Translations under genes and position numbers: made by a program | Notes under the pieces: model-generated | The model's input: only the letters and a program-made list of their open reading frames with translations | What the model was told of the DNA's origin: nothing | The model's database searches: none | Assembly (NCBI RefSeq): GCF_019977195.1 | Contig: NZ_AP024643.1 | Location: 1,364,001-1,428,000 of the forward strand | Reading direction: 5' to 3' | Length of the DNA stretch: 64,000 bases | DNA from: Arthrobacter sp. StoSoilA2 | Lineage (GTDB): Bacteria > Actinomycetota > Actinomycetes > Actinomycetales > Micrococcaceae | Shown here: in pieces, positions 53,627 through 62,409 of the stretch | Position numbering within the stretch: position 1 is the stretch's first letter | How the letters are laid out: every line of letters starts with the position of its first letter

Positions 53627-53668
53627 CGAAAAACGCCGGCCCACCCTGTGAAGGGGTGGACCGGCGTC
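53627..53668 (-). terminator. Terminator after greA
   Basis: ACGCCGGCCCACCC-type arm (about 53632-53646) pairs with GGGTGGACCGGCGT (about 53654-53667) around a TGTGAAG loop; on the minus strand the stem is followed by TTTTTCG. It starts 18 bases past the greA stop. Confidence 0.85.
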
Positions 53669-53685
53669 GGGCTTTTTCGCGCTGC

Positions 53686-54180
53686 CTAGGCGACGTACGG
53701 CTTGGCGGAAACGATCTCCACCGGAATTTCCTTGCCGTTGGGGGCGGTGTAGCTGAGCTTGTCGCCCTCCTTGTGGCCGATGATGGCGGCACCGAGCGGA
53801 GACTTCTCGCTGAAGACATCGAGGTCGGAGTCGCCGGCGATCTCGCGGGAGCCGAGCAGGAACGTCTCTTCGTCCCCGGCGATGCGGGCAACAACCAACA
53901 TGCCAGGTTCTACGATTCCGTCATCGGCAGGAGCTTCGCCCACCTGGGCATCGCGCAGGAGCGCGGTGAGCTGACGGATGCGGGCTTCAATCTTGCCCTG
54001 CTCTTCCTTGGCTGCGTGGTATCCGCCGTTTTCCTTGAGGTCGCCTTCCTGGCGGGCGGCTTCGATCTTCTGGACGATTTCCGCCCGGCCAGCGCCGGAA
54101 AGGTGGTCCAGCTCAGCCTTCAAGCGGTCGAAAGCTTCCTGGGTAAGCCAAGCTGCTGTGGCGCTGTTGGTGGTAGACAC
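53686..54180 (-). CDS. greA: Transcription elongation factor GreA
   Basis: 164 residues from GTG 54180 with GAGGAG 6 bases upstream; the longer open frame is not supported. N-terminal coiled coil (about 10-80) with the tip motif EGDLKENGGYHAAKEEQGKIEARI, in which the catalytic acidic pair is present, and C-terminal FKBP-like domain ending EIPVEIVSAKPYVA. Stimulates RNA polymerase to cleave backtracked RNA. Opens a block with the same order as Rv1080c onward. Confidence 0.95.
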   Translation of the reverse strand: MSTTNSATAAWLTQEAFDRLKAELDHLSGAGRAEIVQKIEAARQEGDLKENGGYHAAKEEQGKIEARIRQLTALLRDAQVGEAPADDGIVEPGMLVVARIAGDEETFLLGSREIAGDSDLDVFSEKSPLGAAIIGHKEGDKLSYTAPNGKEIPVEIVSAKPYVA

Positions 54181-54331
54181 GGATTTCTCCTCTTGATCTG
54201 ACAAAGCAAAGACCCCGCCGAGGTGGCCACTCGTGAAACTCAGTAACCAACTTAACGGGGTGAAGGTTTCATCCATTGTAGTAAATCCTCTGGACGAACC
54301 CAAACTGGTTGAGTTGTGGGTCACACGATTG

Positions 54332-54790
54332 TTATTTCCCGCTGTCCACGATCCAGCAATTATCCACTACTCCGGAGACGGCAGGGGACTCGGTTCTCAA
54401 CACTGTGCGTTGGGCTGTTGTGCTGCCGCCATCGGCACCGTCCTTGGGGTCATTGGGGCCGATCTCAACCACTTTCCAGCCCACCACGGCAAACTTCGAA
54501 TCCATGGCCTTCACGGCGCATTTGGCCGTGGCTCCCGGGTATTTAGTGACCTGGTAATCTACCTCGGCCCGTGTGCCATCCACAGTGCTGTAGCCGATGT
54601 CCTTGAAGGTCACGGGGGCTTGTGCCGAGGACGTTGCCACCCATGCTGAGAACACAATTCCAAGGACCAGGGCCACGATGACGATGTTCCGCTTCGATGT
54701 GCGGGTCAAGCCGCGCTTTTGACCACCGTAGCGATTGGCTAGGCTGTTGCTTGCCGGTAGTTCGTTGGCCAATTGGTCCTCTGAAGTCAC
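54332..54790 (-). CDS. DUF4307 membrane protein
   Basis: 152 residues. Polar N-terminus, one membrane helix (about 35-52, IVIVALVLGIVFSAWVA), then an outward domain with two Cys (CAVKAMD near 91 and NCWIVD at the end) that might form a disulphide. Matches the actinobacterial DUF4307 family found between greA and mca (Rv1081c position). Function unknown. Divergent from mca with a 77-base gap. Confidence 0.82.
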   Translation of the reverse strand: MTSEDQLANELPASNSLANRYGGQKRGLTRTSKRNIVIVALVLGIVFSAWVATSSAQAPVTFKDIGYSTVDGTRAEVDYQVTKYPGATAKCAVKAMDSKFAVVGWKVVEIGPNDPKDGADGGSTTAQRTVLRTESPAVSGVVDNCWIVDSGK

Positions 54791-54867
54791 CTATCCAGTT
54801 TAGTGCGGATCCCGGCGCCTCCTGCACAGTCCTGATTTCGCACCATCCATGAAAGAGGAGCCGTCAA

Positions 54868-55773
54868 GTGACAGCGTCCAGCAGTTCCGAGCAGCAGCTG
54901 CGGCTGCTCGCCGTCCACGCTCATCCGGACGATGAATCCAGCAAGGGTGCAGCCACCATGGCGATGTATGCCGCTGCAGGAGTAGACGTCATGGTCGCTA
55001 CCTGCACTGATGGATCCAGAGGGGATATCCAGAACCCTGGCATGGTGGACGCTCCGCACCCCAAGCGCGACATGGCAGGTGCCCGCCGCTTGGAAATGGC
55101 GAGTGCGGCCGCCGTGCTTGGGATTCGGCAGCGATGGCTTGGCTTTGTGGACTCCGGCCTGCCCGAGGGCGATCCCCTTCCACCGCTTCCCCCGGGATGC
55201 TTTGCCCTGCAGCCATTGGAGCGTGCCACGGCACCGCTGGTCCGTCTGGTCCGCGACTTCAAGCCGCACGTCATCATCAGCTATGACGAAAACGGTGGCT
55301 ATCCGCACCCGGACCACATCATGGCCCACAAGGTTGCCGTCGAGGCGTTTGAGGCAGCGGGTGACGCCGCGCGCTACCCGGGAACAGGGGAGCCGTGGGC
55401 GCCCAGCAAGCTCTACTACGACCGTGCCTTCAGCCCGGAGCGCTTCCGCGCGCTGCACTTTGCGCTGGAAGAGGCTGGGCTGCAGTCGCCCTATGCTGAG
55501 CGGCTGGCGGCATGGCTTGAGGCAGACGCCGAGGGCCACACTCCTCCCGCTCCCGCGCACCAGACCACCACGCAAGTGGACTGTGGCGACTTCTTCGAGG
55601 CCCGCGATGACGCTCTTCGGGCGCACCGGACACAGATCGATCCGATGGGTTTCTTCTTTGCGGTCTCACCTGACCTGCAGCGGAAGGTATGGCCGTGGGA
55701 GGACTACACGCTGATCAAGTCCAGGGTGTCCAGCGATCTACCCGAAAAGGATCTGTTTGCGGGGATAAGATAG
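54868..55773 (+). CDS. mca: Mycothiol S-conjugate amidase
   Basis: 301 residues from GTG 54868. Zinc hydrolase of the LmbE/MshB fold that cleaves mycothiol conjugates of toxins, releasing a mercapturic acid for export. AHPDDE at 18-23 gives zinc ligands and the catalytic Asp, GADVMVATCTDG-like GVDVMVATCTDGSRGDIQNP follows, and YDENGGYPHPDHIMAHKVAVEAF gives the third ligand. Length and motifs fit Mca better than MshB. Marks the organism as a mycothiol user. Confidence 0.93.
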   Translation: MTASSSSEQQLRLLAVHAHPDDESSKGAATMAMYAAAGVDVMVATCTDGSRGDIQNPGMVDAPHPKRDMAGARRLEMASAAAVLGIRQRWLGFVDSGLPEGDPLPPLPPGCFALQPLERATAPLVRLVRDFKPHVIISYDENGGYPHPDHIMAHKVAVEAFEAAGDAARYPGTGEPWAPSKLYYDRAFSPERFRALHFALEEAGLQSPYAERLAAWLEADAEGHTPPAPAHQTTTQVDCGDFFEARDDALRAHRTQIDPMGFFFAVSPDLQRKVWPWEDYTLIKSRVSSDLPEKDLFAGIR

Positions 55774-55882
55774 GTATTGCCATCAGTTTCTATCGTTTGT
55801 AGAAATCGGCGGCGGCCATCGAACAGCCCAGTTCCACGCTGAAGCCAACCGACATGCATCAGCTCCCGTAGAAGGTTTGAAC

Positions 55883-56182
55883 GTGCACCACTTGATCCTC
55901 GCCTTGACCGTCAGTCCGTCGCCGGACCCCACCGGGACGCTGCGGCCTGGCCTGTCCGAGGACCAGGTGACGCCCGGAACCTGGGGCTTCGTCCTCACGG
56001 CCTTCATCGTGATCCTCACGACGTTCCTCATCGTGGACATGGTTCGCCGTATCCGCCGGGTTCGGTACCGTGCGCAGGTTGAGGAGGCGCGCTTGGCTGC
56101 GGAAGGCGGAACCCTTGATAGTGCGGGCGGCGACGCCGGCACCACGGATGAGAACGGCGATGCCGCTCCCGGAAGCCGCTAA
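55883..56182 (+). CDS. Small single-pass membrane protein (99 aa)
   Basis: 99 residues from GTG 55883, with GAAGG 7 bases upstream; a TTG six bases earlier is possible. Short outside segment (about 12-33), one helix (about 37-55, WGFVLTAFIVILTTFLIVDM), then a basic stretch RRIRRVRYRAQVEEARL and an acidic Gly/Asp tail. Position between mca and the DUF255 gene matches Rv1083. Function unknown. The next gene overlaps its end by 23 bases. Confidence 0.72.
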   Translation: MHHLILALTVSPSPDPTGTLRPGLSEDQVTPGTWGFVLTAFIVILTTFLIVDMVRRIRRVRYRAQVEEARLAAEGGTLDSAGGDAGTTDENGDAAPGSR

Positions 56183-58322
56183 CCCACGCGGAAACAACTG
56201 GCCCGGGGCTGCGAATGTCCTGGGTTCGGAGCCCTCTGCCTATTTGCGCCAACACGCAGGTAACCCGGTCTTCTGGCGTCCTTTCGGCGACGAAGCGTTT
56301 GCCCTTGCCGCTGCCCGGGATGTCCCCGTCTTCCTCTCCATCGGATATGCGGCCTGCCACTGGTGCCACGTCATGGCCCATGAGTCCTTTGAGGACCAGG
56401 AAACTGCGGACTACCTCAATGCGCACTTCGTGCCCGTCAAAGTGGATCGCGAAGAACGGCCGGACGTCGATTCCGTCTACATGACGGCCACGCAGGCCAT
56501 CAGTGGTGAGGGCGGCTGGCCAATGTCCGTTTTCCTGACGCCGGAGGGCCTGGCCTTCCATGCGGGCACGTACTTCCCGCCCGTACCCTTGCCTGGCCGG
56601 CCGTCCTTCCGGAATGTGCTTGAAGCGGTCCATGAGGCGTGGGTTGAACGCCGCGAAGCTGTTGAACAGAACGCGAGGGGACTGGCCACGAACATGGCCA
56701 ACGCCCAGCTGTCCTCTGCCGTTCGGCTTGACGGGCCGCCCGAGGTGGTGGATGCCCAGCTGCTTTCAGATGCAGTAAGGGTTTTGGCCCGCTCTGAAGA
56801 CCCCGACGCCGGCGGGTTCGGCAGCGCTCCCAAGTTTCCGCCGTCGGCGGTTCTTGAGTTCCTGATCCGCCACGCAGCGGCGGCCCTGTCGGAGACTGCG
56901 GAGGATGCGCAGGACATGGCTGGGCGTGCGCTGGCCGGAATGGCACGTTCGGCATTGTGCGACCAACTCGACGGCGGTTTCGCCCGGTACTCGGTCACGG
57001 CGGATTGGTCCGTGCCGCACTTCGAGAAGATGCTCTACGACAACGCCCAGCTTCTGCGCGTCTATGCCCACTGGGTGCGGCTTGGAGGCAATGAGGTGTT
57101 CCCGGCTGAGGAAGCGGCGGACGTAGCGTCCGGGTGCGCGGACTGGATGCTGGCCTCCCTGGGGCTGCCTGGGGGTGGCCTGGCTTCGTCGCTGGACGCC
57201 GATACGGTGGTGGACGGTGTGCACCACGAGGGCGGATCGTACCTCTGGACGCCGGGGTCGTTGCATGAGGTCCTCGGCCCCGCTGATGGCCAGGACGTGG
57301 CCCGCATGATGAATGTTGGCGCCCAGGGGACCGTCTCGGAATTGGGTTCGCCGCTGCATCCCGGACGGCCCTTATCCGCCTCAGAGTCCAGGCTCTGGCA
57401 GCGGGTGAGGCCTGCACTCCTGGCTGCCCGCGATCTCCGGAACCAGCCTGCGCGGGACGAGAAGGTCGTGGCCGGCTGGAACGGGCTCGCGATAGCGGGC
57501 CTTGCCGAGGCGGGAGGCGTACTGGACCGCCCGGATCTCGTGGCTGCCGCCGGGGAGGTTGCTGCCTATCTTGAGAGGGTGCATTGGAATGCCGAAGACG
57601 GGCTGCTGGTCCGGGTCTCGCACGATTCCAAGGCCCGTGGCATCGGGGGACTCCTGGAAGACTACGCGTTCTGCGCAGAGGGCCTGTTTTCCCTGTACTC
57701 GGTTACGGGGACAAAGCACTGGTACCGTCTTGCGGAACAACTCATCCGGGCCGCTGAAACGCGTTTTGTGGACGACGGACACCTTGCTGATTCGGCGGGG
57801 GAGTCAGCGCAGGTGTTCAACGCCCAGGGGCAGCGTGCTGCCCTGGATCCGTTCGACAATGCCACGCCCAGCGGGGCAGCCGGGTTTGCTGGGGTACTGC
57901 TGACGTATTCGGCGTACTCGGGCTCGCACGCGCACCGGCTCATGGCCGGGAACATCCTGGGCCTGCTCCCTCCGCTGGCCACACGCGCACCCCGGGTTGC
58001 CGGTTGGCTCCTTGCTACGGGGCAGGCGGCGCTGGCGGGTCCGGTGGAGGCCGCCATCGCTGGTTCCGACTCATCCCTGCGGCAGGAACTGCACGGCGCG
58101 CTCTTGAAGTCCGCCAGCCCGGGCATGGTGGTTGCCGTTCAAATGGACGACGCCGGGTCCCCGGCTGGTGAGGGTGAGGTTCCGTTGCTGATTCATCGCA
58201 CGGGTGCGCCAGATGGCTCGCCACAAGTGTATTTGTGCCGGGATATGGTGTGCGGGAGGCCCGTGGGGACTGTCGCCGAGGTGCAATCCATGCTGGCGCG
58301 GATGGCCTCCGGCGCTAGCTGA
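56160..58322 (+). CDS. Thioredoxin-domain protein, DUF255/YyaL family
   Basis: 720 residues from ATG 56160; ATG 56148 is an alternative. Residues about 20-175 are a thioredoxin-like domain with CHWC at 66-69 in AACHWCHVMAHESFEDQETA, then an (alpha/alpha)6 barrel related to N-acylglucosamine epimerases: FARYSVTADWSVPHFEKMLYDNAQLL, LSSLDADTV and WNGLAIAGLAEAG. Despite the name spermatogenesis-associated protein in animals, the bacterial role is not known. Position matches Rv1084. Confidence 0.92.
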   Translation: MPLPEAANPRGNNWPGAANVLGSEPSAYLRQHAGNPVFWRPFGDEAFALAAARDVPVFLSIGYAACHWCHVMAHESFEDQETADYLNAHFVPVKVDREERPDVDSVYMTATQAISGEGGWPMSVFLTPEGLAFHAGTYFPPVPLPGRPSFRNVLEAVHEAWVERREAVEQNARGLATNMANAQLSSAVRLDGPPEVVDAQLLSDAVRVLARSEDPDAGGFGSAPKFPPSAVLEFLIRHAAAALSETAEDAQDMAGRALAGMARSALCDQLDGGFARYSVTADWSVPHFEKMLYDNAQLLRVYAHWVRLGGNEVFPAEEAADVASGCADWMLASLGLPGGGLASSLDADTVVDGVHHEGGSYLWTPGSLHEVLGPADGQDVARMMNVGAQGTVSELGSPLHPGRPLSASESRLWQRVRPALLAARDLRNQPARDEKVVAGWNGLAIAGLAEAGGVLDRPDLVAAAGEVAAYLERVHWNAEDGLLVRVSHDSKARGIGGLLEDYAFCAEGLFSLYSVTGTKHWYRLAEQLIRAAETRFVDDGHLADSAGESAQVFNAQGQRAALDPFDNATPSGAAGFAGVLLTYSAYSGSHAHRLMAGNILGLLPPLATRAPRVAGWLLATGQAALAGPVEAAIAGSDSSLRQELHGALLKSASPGMVVAVQMDDAGSPAGEGEVPLLIHRTGAPDGSPQVYLCRDMVCGRPVGTVAEVQSMLARMASGAS

Positions 58323-58956
58323 GGACGGCCATCATGATGGCAACGAAGTGGGCCGCGAACGCCAGGACAGTGAAGGCATGGAAGAGTTCGTGGAACCCAA
58401 AGTGCTGGACACTGAAATTTGGCTTCTTGATGGCGTAGAAGACCGCCCCGGCGATATAGAGGGCGCCGCCGATGCAGATGAGGGCGGCAGAGGGGGCGTT
58501 CGCTGTGAAGAACTGGGGGAGGTAAAAGAGCGCCCCGCAACCCAGCGCAATGTAGATCGGGACGTATAACCAACGCGGAGCGTCGGTCCATAGAACCCTG
58601 AACAGCACTCCGGCTATGGCAGCGGACCAGATAATCCACAGCAAGGTGACGGCCTGGGAGCGCTCCAGAAGCGACCAAGCCAGCGGCGTGTAGCTTCCGG
58701 CGATCACCAACATGATGTTCGTGTGGTCCAGGCGCTTGAGCACCAGCCTGGTCTTCGGGGACCAGTTACCGCGGTGGTAAACGGCGCTGACGCCGAACAG
58801 CAGGACGCCTGTTACCGCATAGATCGTGGAGGTGATTTTTCGGTCGGTTGTGGGGGCAAGCGCCACCAGGACGATTCCGGCCGCGAGGGCGAAAGGGGCG
58901 GCGACGGCGTGGATCCAACCGCGCCATGCGGGCTTGATAGTGAGCAGCTCGGCCAT
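58315..58956 (-). CDS. Hemolysin III / PAQR-family membrane protein
   Basis: 213 residues with seven helices. The three metal-binding motifs of the PAQR-like family are present: SAVYHRGNW in helix two, KRLDHTNIMLVIAGSYTP, and GFHELFHAFTVLAFAAHF near the C-terminus. Convergent with the DUF255 gene, overlapping its stop by 8 bases. True haemolytic activity should not be assumed; the family may be hydrolases or lipid-homeostasis proteins. Confidence 0.9.
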   Translation of the reverse strand: MAELLTIKPAWRGWIHAVAAPFALAAGIVLVALAPTTDRKITSTIYAVTGVLLFGVSAVYHRGNWSPKTRLVLKRLDHTNIMLVIAGSYTPLAWSLLERSQAVTLLWIIWSAAIAGVLFRVLWTDAPRWLYVPIYIALGCGALFYLPQFFTANAPSAALICIGGALYIAGAVFYAIKKPNFSVQHFGFHELFHAFTVLAFAAHFVAIMMAVLS

Positions 58957-59064
58957 CGTTAAAGAGTAACCTTCGCTCCGGTAGGTTACTCACTAGTAAC
59001 CCTGACTGGATGTGAATGCGACCCGGCCCTGCACCTGCGAGGCAGTTCGGGAAGGTAGCCTTGG

Positions 59065-59871
59065 ATGTGCGCCGTCGTCGTAAAAGCAAGGAAGTCAGGT
59101 GAGAGTCCGGTGGAGCTGCCCGGTTTCCTCTATGGCTTCTACGAGCGCCAGCTCCTTCGCTCCCTGAAGCAGGACCGCATCCCCAGGCACATCGGTGTCA
59201 TGGTGGATGGCAACCGCAGGTGGGCCCGCCAGTTCAATGCGCCAACCAGCCAGGGACACCAGGCCGGCGCGGACAAAATCCACGAATTTCTTGGCTGGTG
59301 CCAGGAGCTTGGCGTCAAGGTAGTGACGCTGTACATGCTGTCCACAGACAACATGAACCGCTCCGGCGAAGAGCTTGACCTGCTCATGGGCATCATCGCC
59401 AACACCATGGACCGGCTGGACGAGAATGAGGACGTCTCCGTGCACGCCATGGGTGCGCCAGAGCTTTTGCCGGACTACTTGGCCGAACGCCTGAACAAGC
59501 TAACGGCCCGCACTCCGGTCCACGAAAAAATCCACGTGAACGTGGCAGTGGGCTATGGCGGGCGGCGTGAAATCGTCGATGCCGTGAAAGAACTCCTCCG
59601 CGACGCCGTCGCCAAGGGGCGGACCATGTCCGACGTCGCAGATGAACTTTCGGTGGACGACATCTCAAGGTTCCTTTACACGCGCGGCCAGCCGGACCCG
59701 GACCTGGTCATCCGCACGTCCGGTGAGCAGCGGCTCTCCGGATTCCTGATGTGGCAGAGCGCCTACAGCGAGTTCTACTTCTGCGAAGCCCTCTGGCCCG
59801 CATTCCGCAAGGTCGATTTCCTCCGGGCGCTCAGGGACTATGCCGGGCGCCAACGCCGCTACGGAACCTAG
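59065..59871 (+). CDS. Cis-prenyl (isoprenyl) transferase, probably short-chain type
   Basis: 268 residues from ATG 59065 (GGAAGG upstream); GTG 59110 would give 253 residues and starts closer to the conserved LYGFYERQLLRSL. Adds isopentenyl units in cis to an allylic diphosphate. Catalytic Asp48 is in IGVMVDGNRRWAR; LYMLSTDNMNRS and LVIRTSGEQRLSGFLMWQSAYSEFYF complete the fold. Position beside hemolysin III and phoH2 matches Rv1086, a short-chain Z-farnesyl synthase, so chain length may be short; inference. Confidence 0.92.
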   Translation: MCAVVVKARKSGESPVELPGFLYGFYERQLLRSLKQDRIPRHIGVMVDGNRRWARQFNAPTSQGHQAGADKIHEFLGWCQELGVKVVTLYMLSTDNMNRSGEELDLLMGIIANTMDRLDENEDVSVHAMGAPELLPDYLAERLNKLTARTPVHEKIHVNVAVGYGGRREIVDAVKELLRDAVAKGRTMSDVADELSVDDISRFLYTRGQPDPDLVIRTSGEQRLSGFLMWQSAYSEFYFCEALWPAFRKVDFLRALRDYAGRQRRYGT

Positions 59872-60108
59872 GTGCGCTTCGGTTCACCAAAATTTTACGA
59901 TCCGGACATGCGACTTGCCGATGACACATTACGGAAATGAATGTGCCGAGGATTACGTTAATCCCATCAGCAGGCAAAACCGCCCGCTGATCGGGGAGGC
60001 CAGTAGATGGAGCGAACTATCGCACCAGTTACATGGGAGGCCACGCCCGGCCTTCCGGCCGAGCCGCTTCACCATTAGGCCGGGCGACCGCCCGGGGCTG
60101 GAGTCGAT
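59872..60108 (+). promoter_or_regulatory. Structured leader region before phoH2
   Basis: 237 bases without a convincing gene. Contains an inverted repeat ATCAGCAGGC/GCCCGCTGAT (about 59967-59992, one mismatch), a smaller CACATT/AATGTG pair (about 59925-59946), and GC-rich paired segments GCCCGGCC/GGCCGGGC near 60048-60086. A transcript carrying these would fold strongly; I cannot match it to a known riboswitch. Confidence 0.4.
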
Positions 60109-61503
60109 GTGGCTATTTCTGAGCAACTGCCCGCAATGGTTTCCGACGGGGAAAGTGCAGCTACCTCTCGCGCCAAGAGGGGCTCACAAAAAGCGCGGAC
60201 CGCACCATCCGCCACAGGCCGCAGCTATGTGATCGATACATCCGTGTTGCTCTCGGATCCGCACGCATTGCTGCGCTTCGCCGAGCACGAGGTCATCGTC
60301 CCGATCGTGGTCATCAGTGAACTGGAAGGCAAACGCCACGATCCCGAACTCGGGTATTTTGCCCGCAAAGCCTTGCGCCTACTGGACGACCTCCGCATTG
60401 AACATGGCGGACTGGACCACGCAATACCTATCGGTGCCGACGGCGGCATGCTCCGGGTAGAGATGAACCACATTTCCACGGAGGTCCTGCCCGCAGGCTT
60501 CCGCGGAGGCGACAATGACAGCCGCATCCTCGCGGTAGCCAAGAACCTGGCCAACGAGGGCCACAACGTGACTGTGGTGTCCAAGGACCTCCCCATGCGT
60601 GTCAAAGCCTCGGCCATGGGATTGCACGCAGACGAATACCGCAACGAACTGGTCAAGGATTCCGGCTGGACCGGCATAGCCGAAGTGGAAGCCAGCGAAG
60701 ACGAGATAACCACGCTGTACGGCCACGAACCCGTTTTCATCCCTTCCGCCGCTGAACTTCCCGTGAATACTGGCCTTGTTCTCCTGTCCAACCGTGGCTC
60801 GGCACTGGGCCGCGTAGGGGCCGACAAGCAAGTCCGCCTCGTCAAAGGCGACCGCGACGTGTTCGGCCTGCATGGCCGTTCGGCGGAACAACGGCTCGCC
60901 ATCGACCTCCTCATGGATCCCGCAGTGGGCATTGTCTCCATCGGTGGGCGGGCCGGCACCGGCAAATCGGCCTTGGCACTCTGTGCGGGCCTCGAAGCCG
61001 TCCTGGAGCGGCGCGAACACCGCAAGGTGGTCGTCTTCCGGCCCCTCTACGCTGTAGGCGGCCAGGAACTTGGATACCTGCCCGGGTCTGAATCGGAAAA
61101 GATGAACCCTTGGGCGCAGGCCGTGTTCGACACCCTGGGCGCGTTGGTCAGCCAGGAAGTCGTGGAAGAAGTCATGGACCGCGGCATGCTCGAAGTGCTG
61201 CCTCTGACCCACATCCGCGGACGCTCACTGCACGACGCCTTCGTGATCGTGGACGAGGCCCAGTCCTTGGAGAAGAACGTCCTCCTGACGGTGATGAGCC
61301 GCATCGGCCAGAACTCCAAGATCGTCCTCACCCATGACGTCGCCCAGCGCGACAACCTCCGTGTCGGCCGGCACGACGGCGTGGCAGCCGTCGTCGAAAC
61401 CCTCAAGGGACATCCGCTGTTTGGCCACATCACATTGACCCGGTCCGAGCGGTCGCCGATCGCGGCCCTGGTGACGGAACTCCTAGAAGGGGCCGAAATC
61501 TAA
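60109..61503 (+). CDS. PIN-PhoH protein (PhoH2)
   Basis: 464 residues from GTG 60109 with GGAG 8 bases upstream. N-terminal PIN nuclease domain (about 38-170): [40 protein letters not shown] and [16 protein letters not shown] carry the acidic cluster. C-terminal PhoH domain: Walker [13 protein letters not shown] near 280, [26 protein letters not shown], and Walker [15 protein letters not shown]. Mycobacterial PhoH2 couples helicase and RNase activity; the same is likely here. Confidence 0.93.
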   Translation: MAISEQLPAMVSDGESAATSRAKRGSQKARTAPSATGRSYVIDTSVLLSDPHALLRFAEHEVIVPIVVISELEGKRHDPELGYFARKALRLLDDLRIEHGGLDHAIPIGADGGMLRVEMNHISTEVLPAGFRGGDNDSRILAVAKNLANEGHNVTVVSKDLPMRVKASAMGLHADEYRNELVKDSGWTGIAEVEASEDEITTLYGHEPVFIPSAAELPVNTGLVLLSNRGSALGRVGADKQVRLVKGDRDVFGLHGRSAEQRLAIDLLMDPAVGIVSIGGRAGTGKSALALCAGLEAVLERREHRKVVVFRPLYAVGGQELGYLPGSESEKMNPWAQAVFDTLGALVSQEVVEEVMDRGMLEVLPLTHIRGRSLHDAFVIVDEAQSLEKNVLLTVMSRIGQNSKIVLTHDVAQRDNLRVGRHDGVAAVVETLKGHPLFGHITLTRSERSPIAALVTELLEGAEI

Positions 61504-61526
61504 CCCCATCGACCAGGTGCCATAGC

Positions 61527-61603
61527 GGCGAAGGCCAGGCATCCTCTGCGTGCTAGCTCGTTCCTCGCTTTTGACGCACGCTGCCGGATCCCTGGCCTTC
61601 GCC
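61527..61603. repeat. Nested inverted repeat between convergent genes
   Basis: Outer arms GGCGAAGGCCAGG (61527-61539) and its exact complement (61591-61603), inner arms GCGTGC and GCACGC within the 51-base loop. It sits between phoH2 (+) and a GNAT gene (-). Confidence 0.8.
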
Positions 61604-61628
61604 TTGTCAGGCGGCCCGCCGGAAGTTG

Positions 61629-62273
61629 CTAGATGGCTATGTATTGGGAAAAGGCTTCGTGGCCGTGGACTTTTAGGGTCCAGTTTGGGCGGATGAACGT
61701 TTCCGGGGTGAGGCGGACTCTTTGGACTTCTTCGACTTTGTCGCCCCAGCCGTCGCGGACGAGGCCGTTGAGTTCGTAGCCCAGACTCAGGGAGACGCCC
61801 AGGGATTGCTTGTTCCAGACGGCAGCCTCGGACTCCGCAACTTCCGCTTTCAGGTAGTCGAAGGCATAACTTACGACGGCGGCGCGCATCTCTTTGCCGA
61901 GGCCCTGGCCTTGCGCGGACTGCTTGAGCCAGGAGCCCGTGCCCACGGTCTTTAGCGTCTTGAAGTTCTTGGCGCCGATGTCCTGAACGCCCAGGAAGTC
62001 GTCGTTGTGCCAAACGCCAAGGAGGAGGGTCCAGGAGTCAGGCGTGAATCCGGCCCTGCAGCGCCAGTACCACTGGGCCATGTTGGGAGCGAGTTCGTCG
62101 TCCGGGAGTTCTGCCCACGGCGTGCTGAACGGGCTCTTGCCGGGCTCGTGGACGCCGGAACGGGCGGCCGCGACGGCAGCCGGGATATCGGCGTCGAGAA
62201 CTGGACGGAGAGTCAGCCGGGGCGTCGTGAGCGTGAGTCCGAAGGGCGGCCAGATTTCCGTGAGCGTGGTCAT
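61629..62273 (-). CDS. GNAT family N-acetyltransferase (RimJ/RimL-like)
   Basis: 214 residues. Starts with LTTPRLTLRPVLDADIPA, the usual RimJ/RimL opening; the acetyl-CoA loop is SWLKQSAQGQGLGKEMRAAVVSYAF at about 118-142, followed by VWNKQSLGVSLSLGYELNG. Acetylates a protein N-terminus or small amine; acceptor unknown. Gene stands alone. Confidence 0.87.
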   Translation of the reverse strand: MTTLTEIWPPFGLTLTTPRLTLRPVLDADIPAAVAAARSGVHEPGKSPFSTPWAELPDDELAPNMAQWYWRCRAGFTPDSWTLLLGVWHNDDFLGVQDIGAKNFKTLKTVGTGSWLKQSAQGQGLGKEMRAAVVSYAFDYLKAEVAESEAAVWNKQSLGVSLSLGYELNGLVRDGWGDKVEEVQRVRLTPETFIRPNWTLKVHGHEAFSQYIAI

Positions 62274-62335
62274 CGGTGCAGCTTAGCCCGGCTGTCGAGG
62301 GCATGCGAGTCACAGGGCCGGTGCCAGCCTCATGA

Positions 62336-62389
62336 GTGGTGAACCCGCTAATCCGTTGTTGGCCAACCAAGGAATAGCGGGTTCACCAC
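62336..62389. repeat. Long palindrome (family C)
   Basis: Arms GTGGTGAACCCGCTA (62336-62350) and complement (62375-62389), with inner pairing CCGTTGTTGGCC/GGCCAACCAAGG (two mismatches), so nearly the whole 54 bases fold. It lies 20 bases past the end of the gene at 62410-63216 (-). No T tract. Confidence 0.85.
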
Positions 62390-62409
62390 GTTGGCAGATC
62401 CTGGGGATG

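Noticed and set aside
59872..60108. ydaO/c-di-AMP or cobalamin riboswitch
   Set aside because: Hairpins are present but the conserved motif sequences of these classes were not found.
59840..60232. PhoAT-like antitoxin frame upstream of phoH2
   Set aside because: The frame starts inside the prenyltransferase gene, overlaps phoH2 and shows no coding-like composition or ribosome site; kept only as a possibility in the leader finding.
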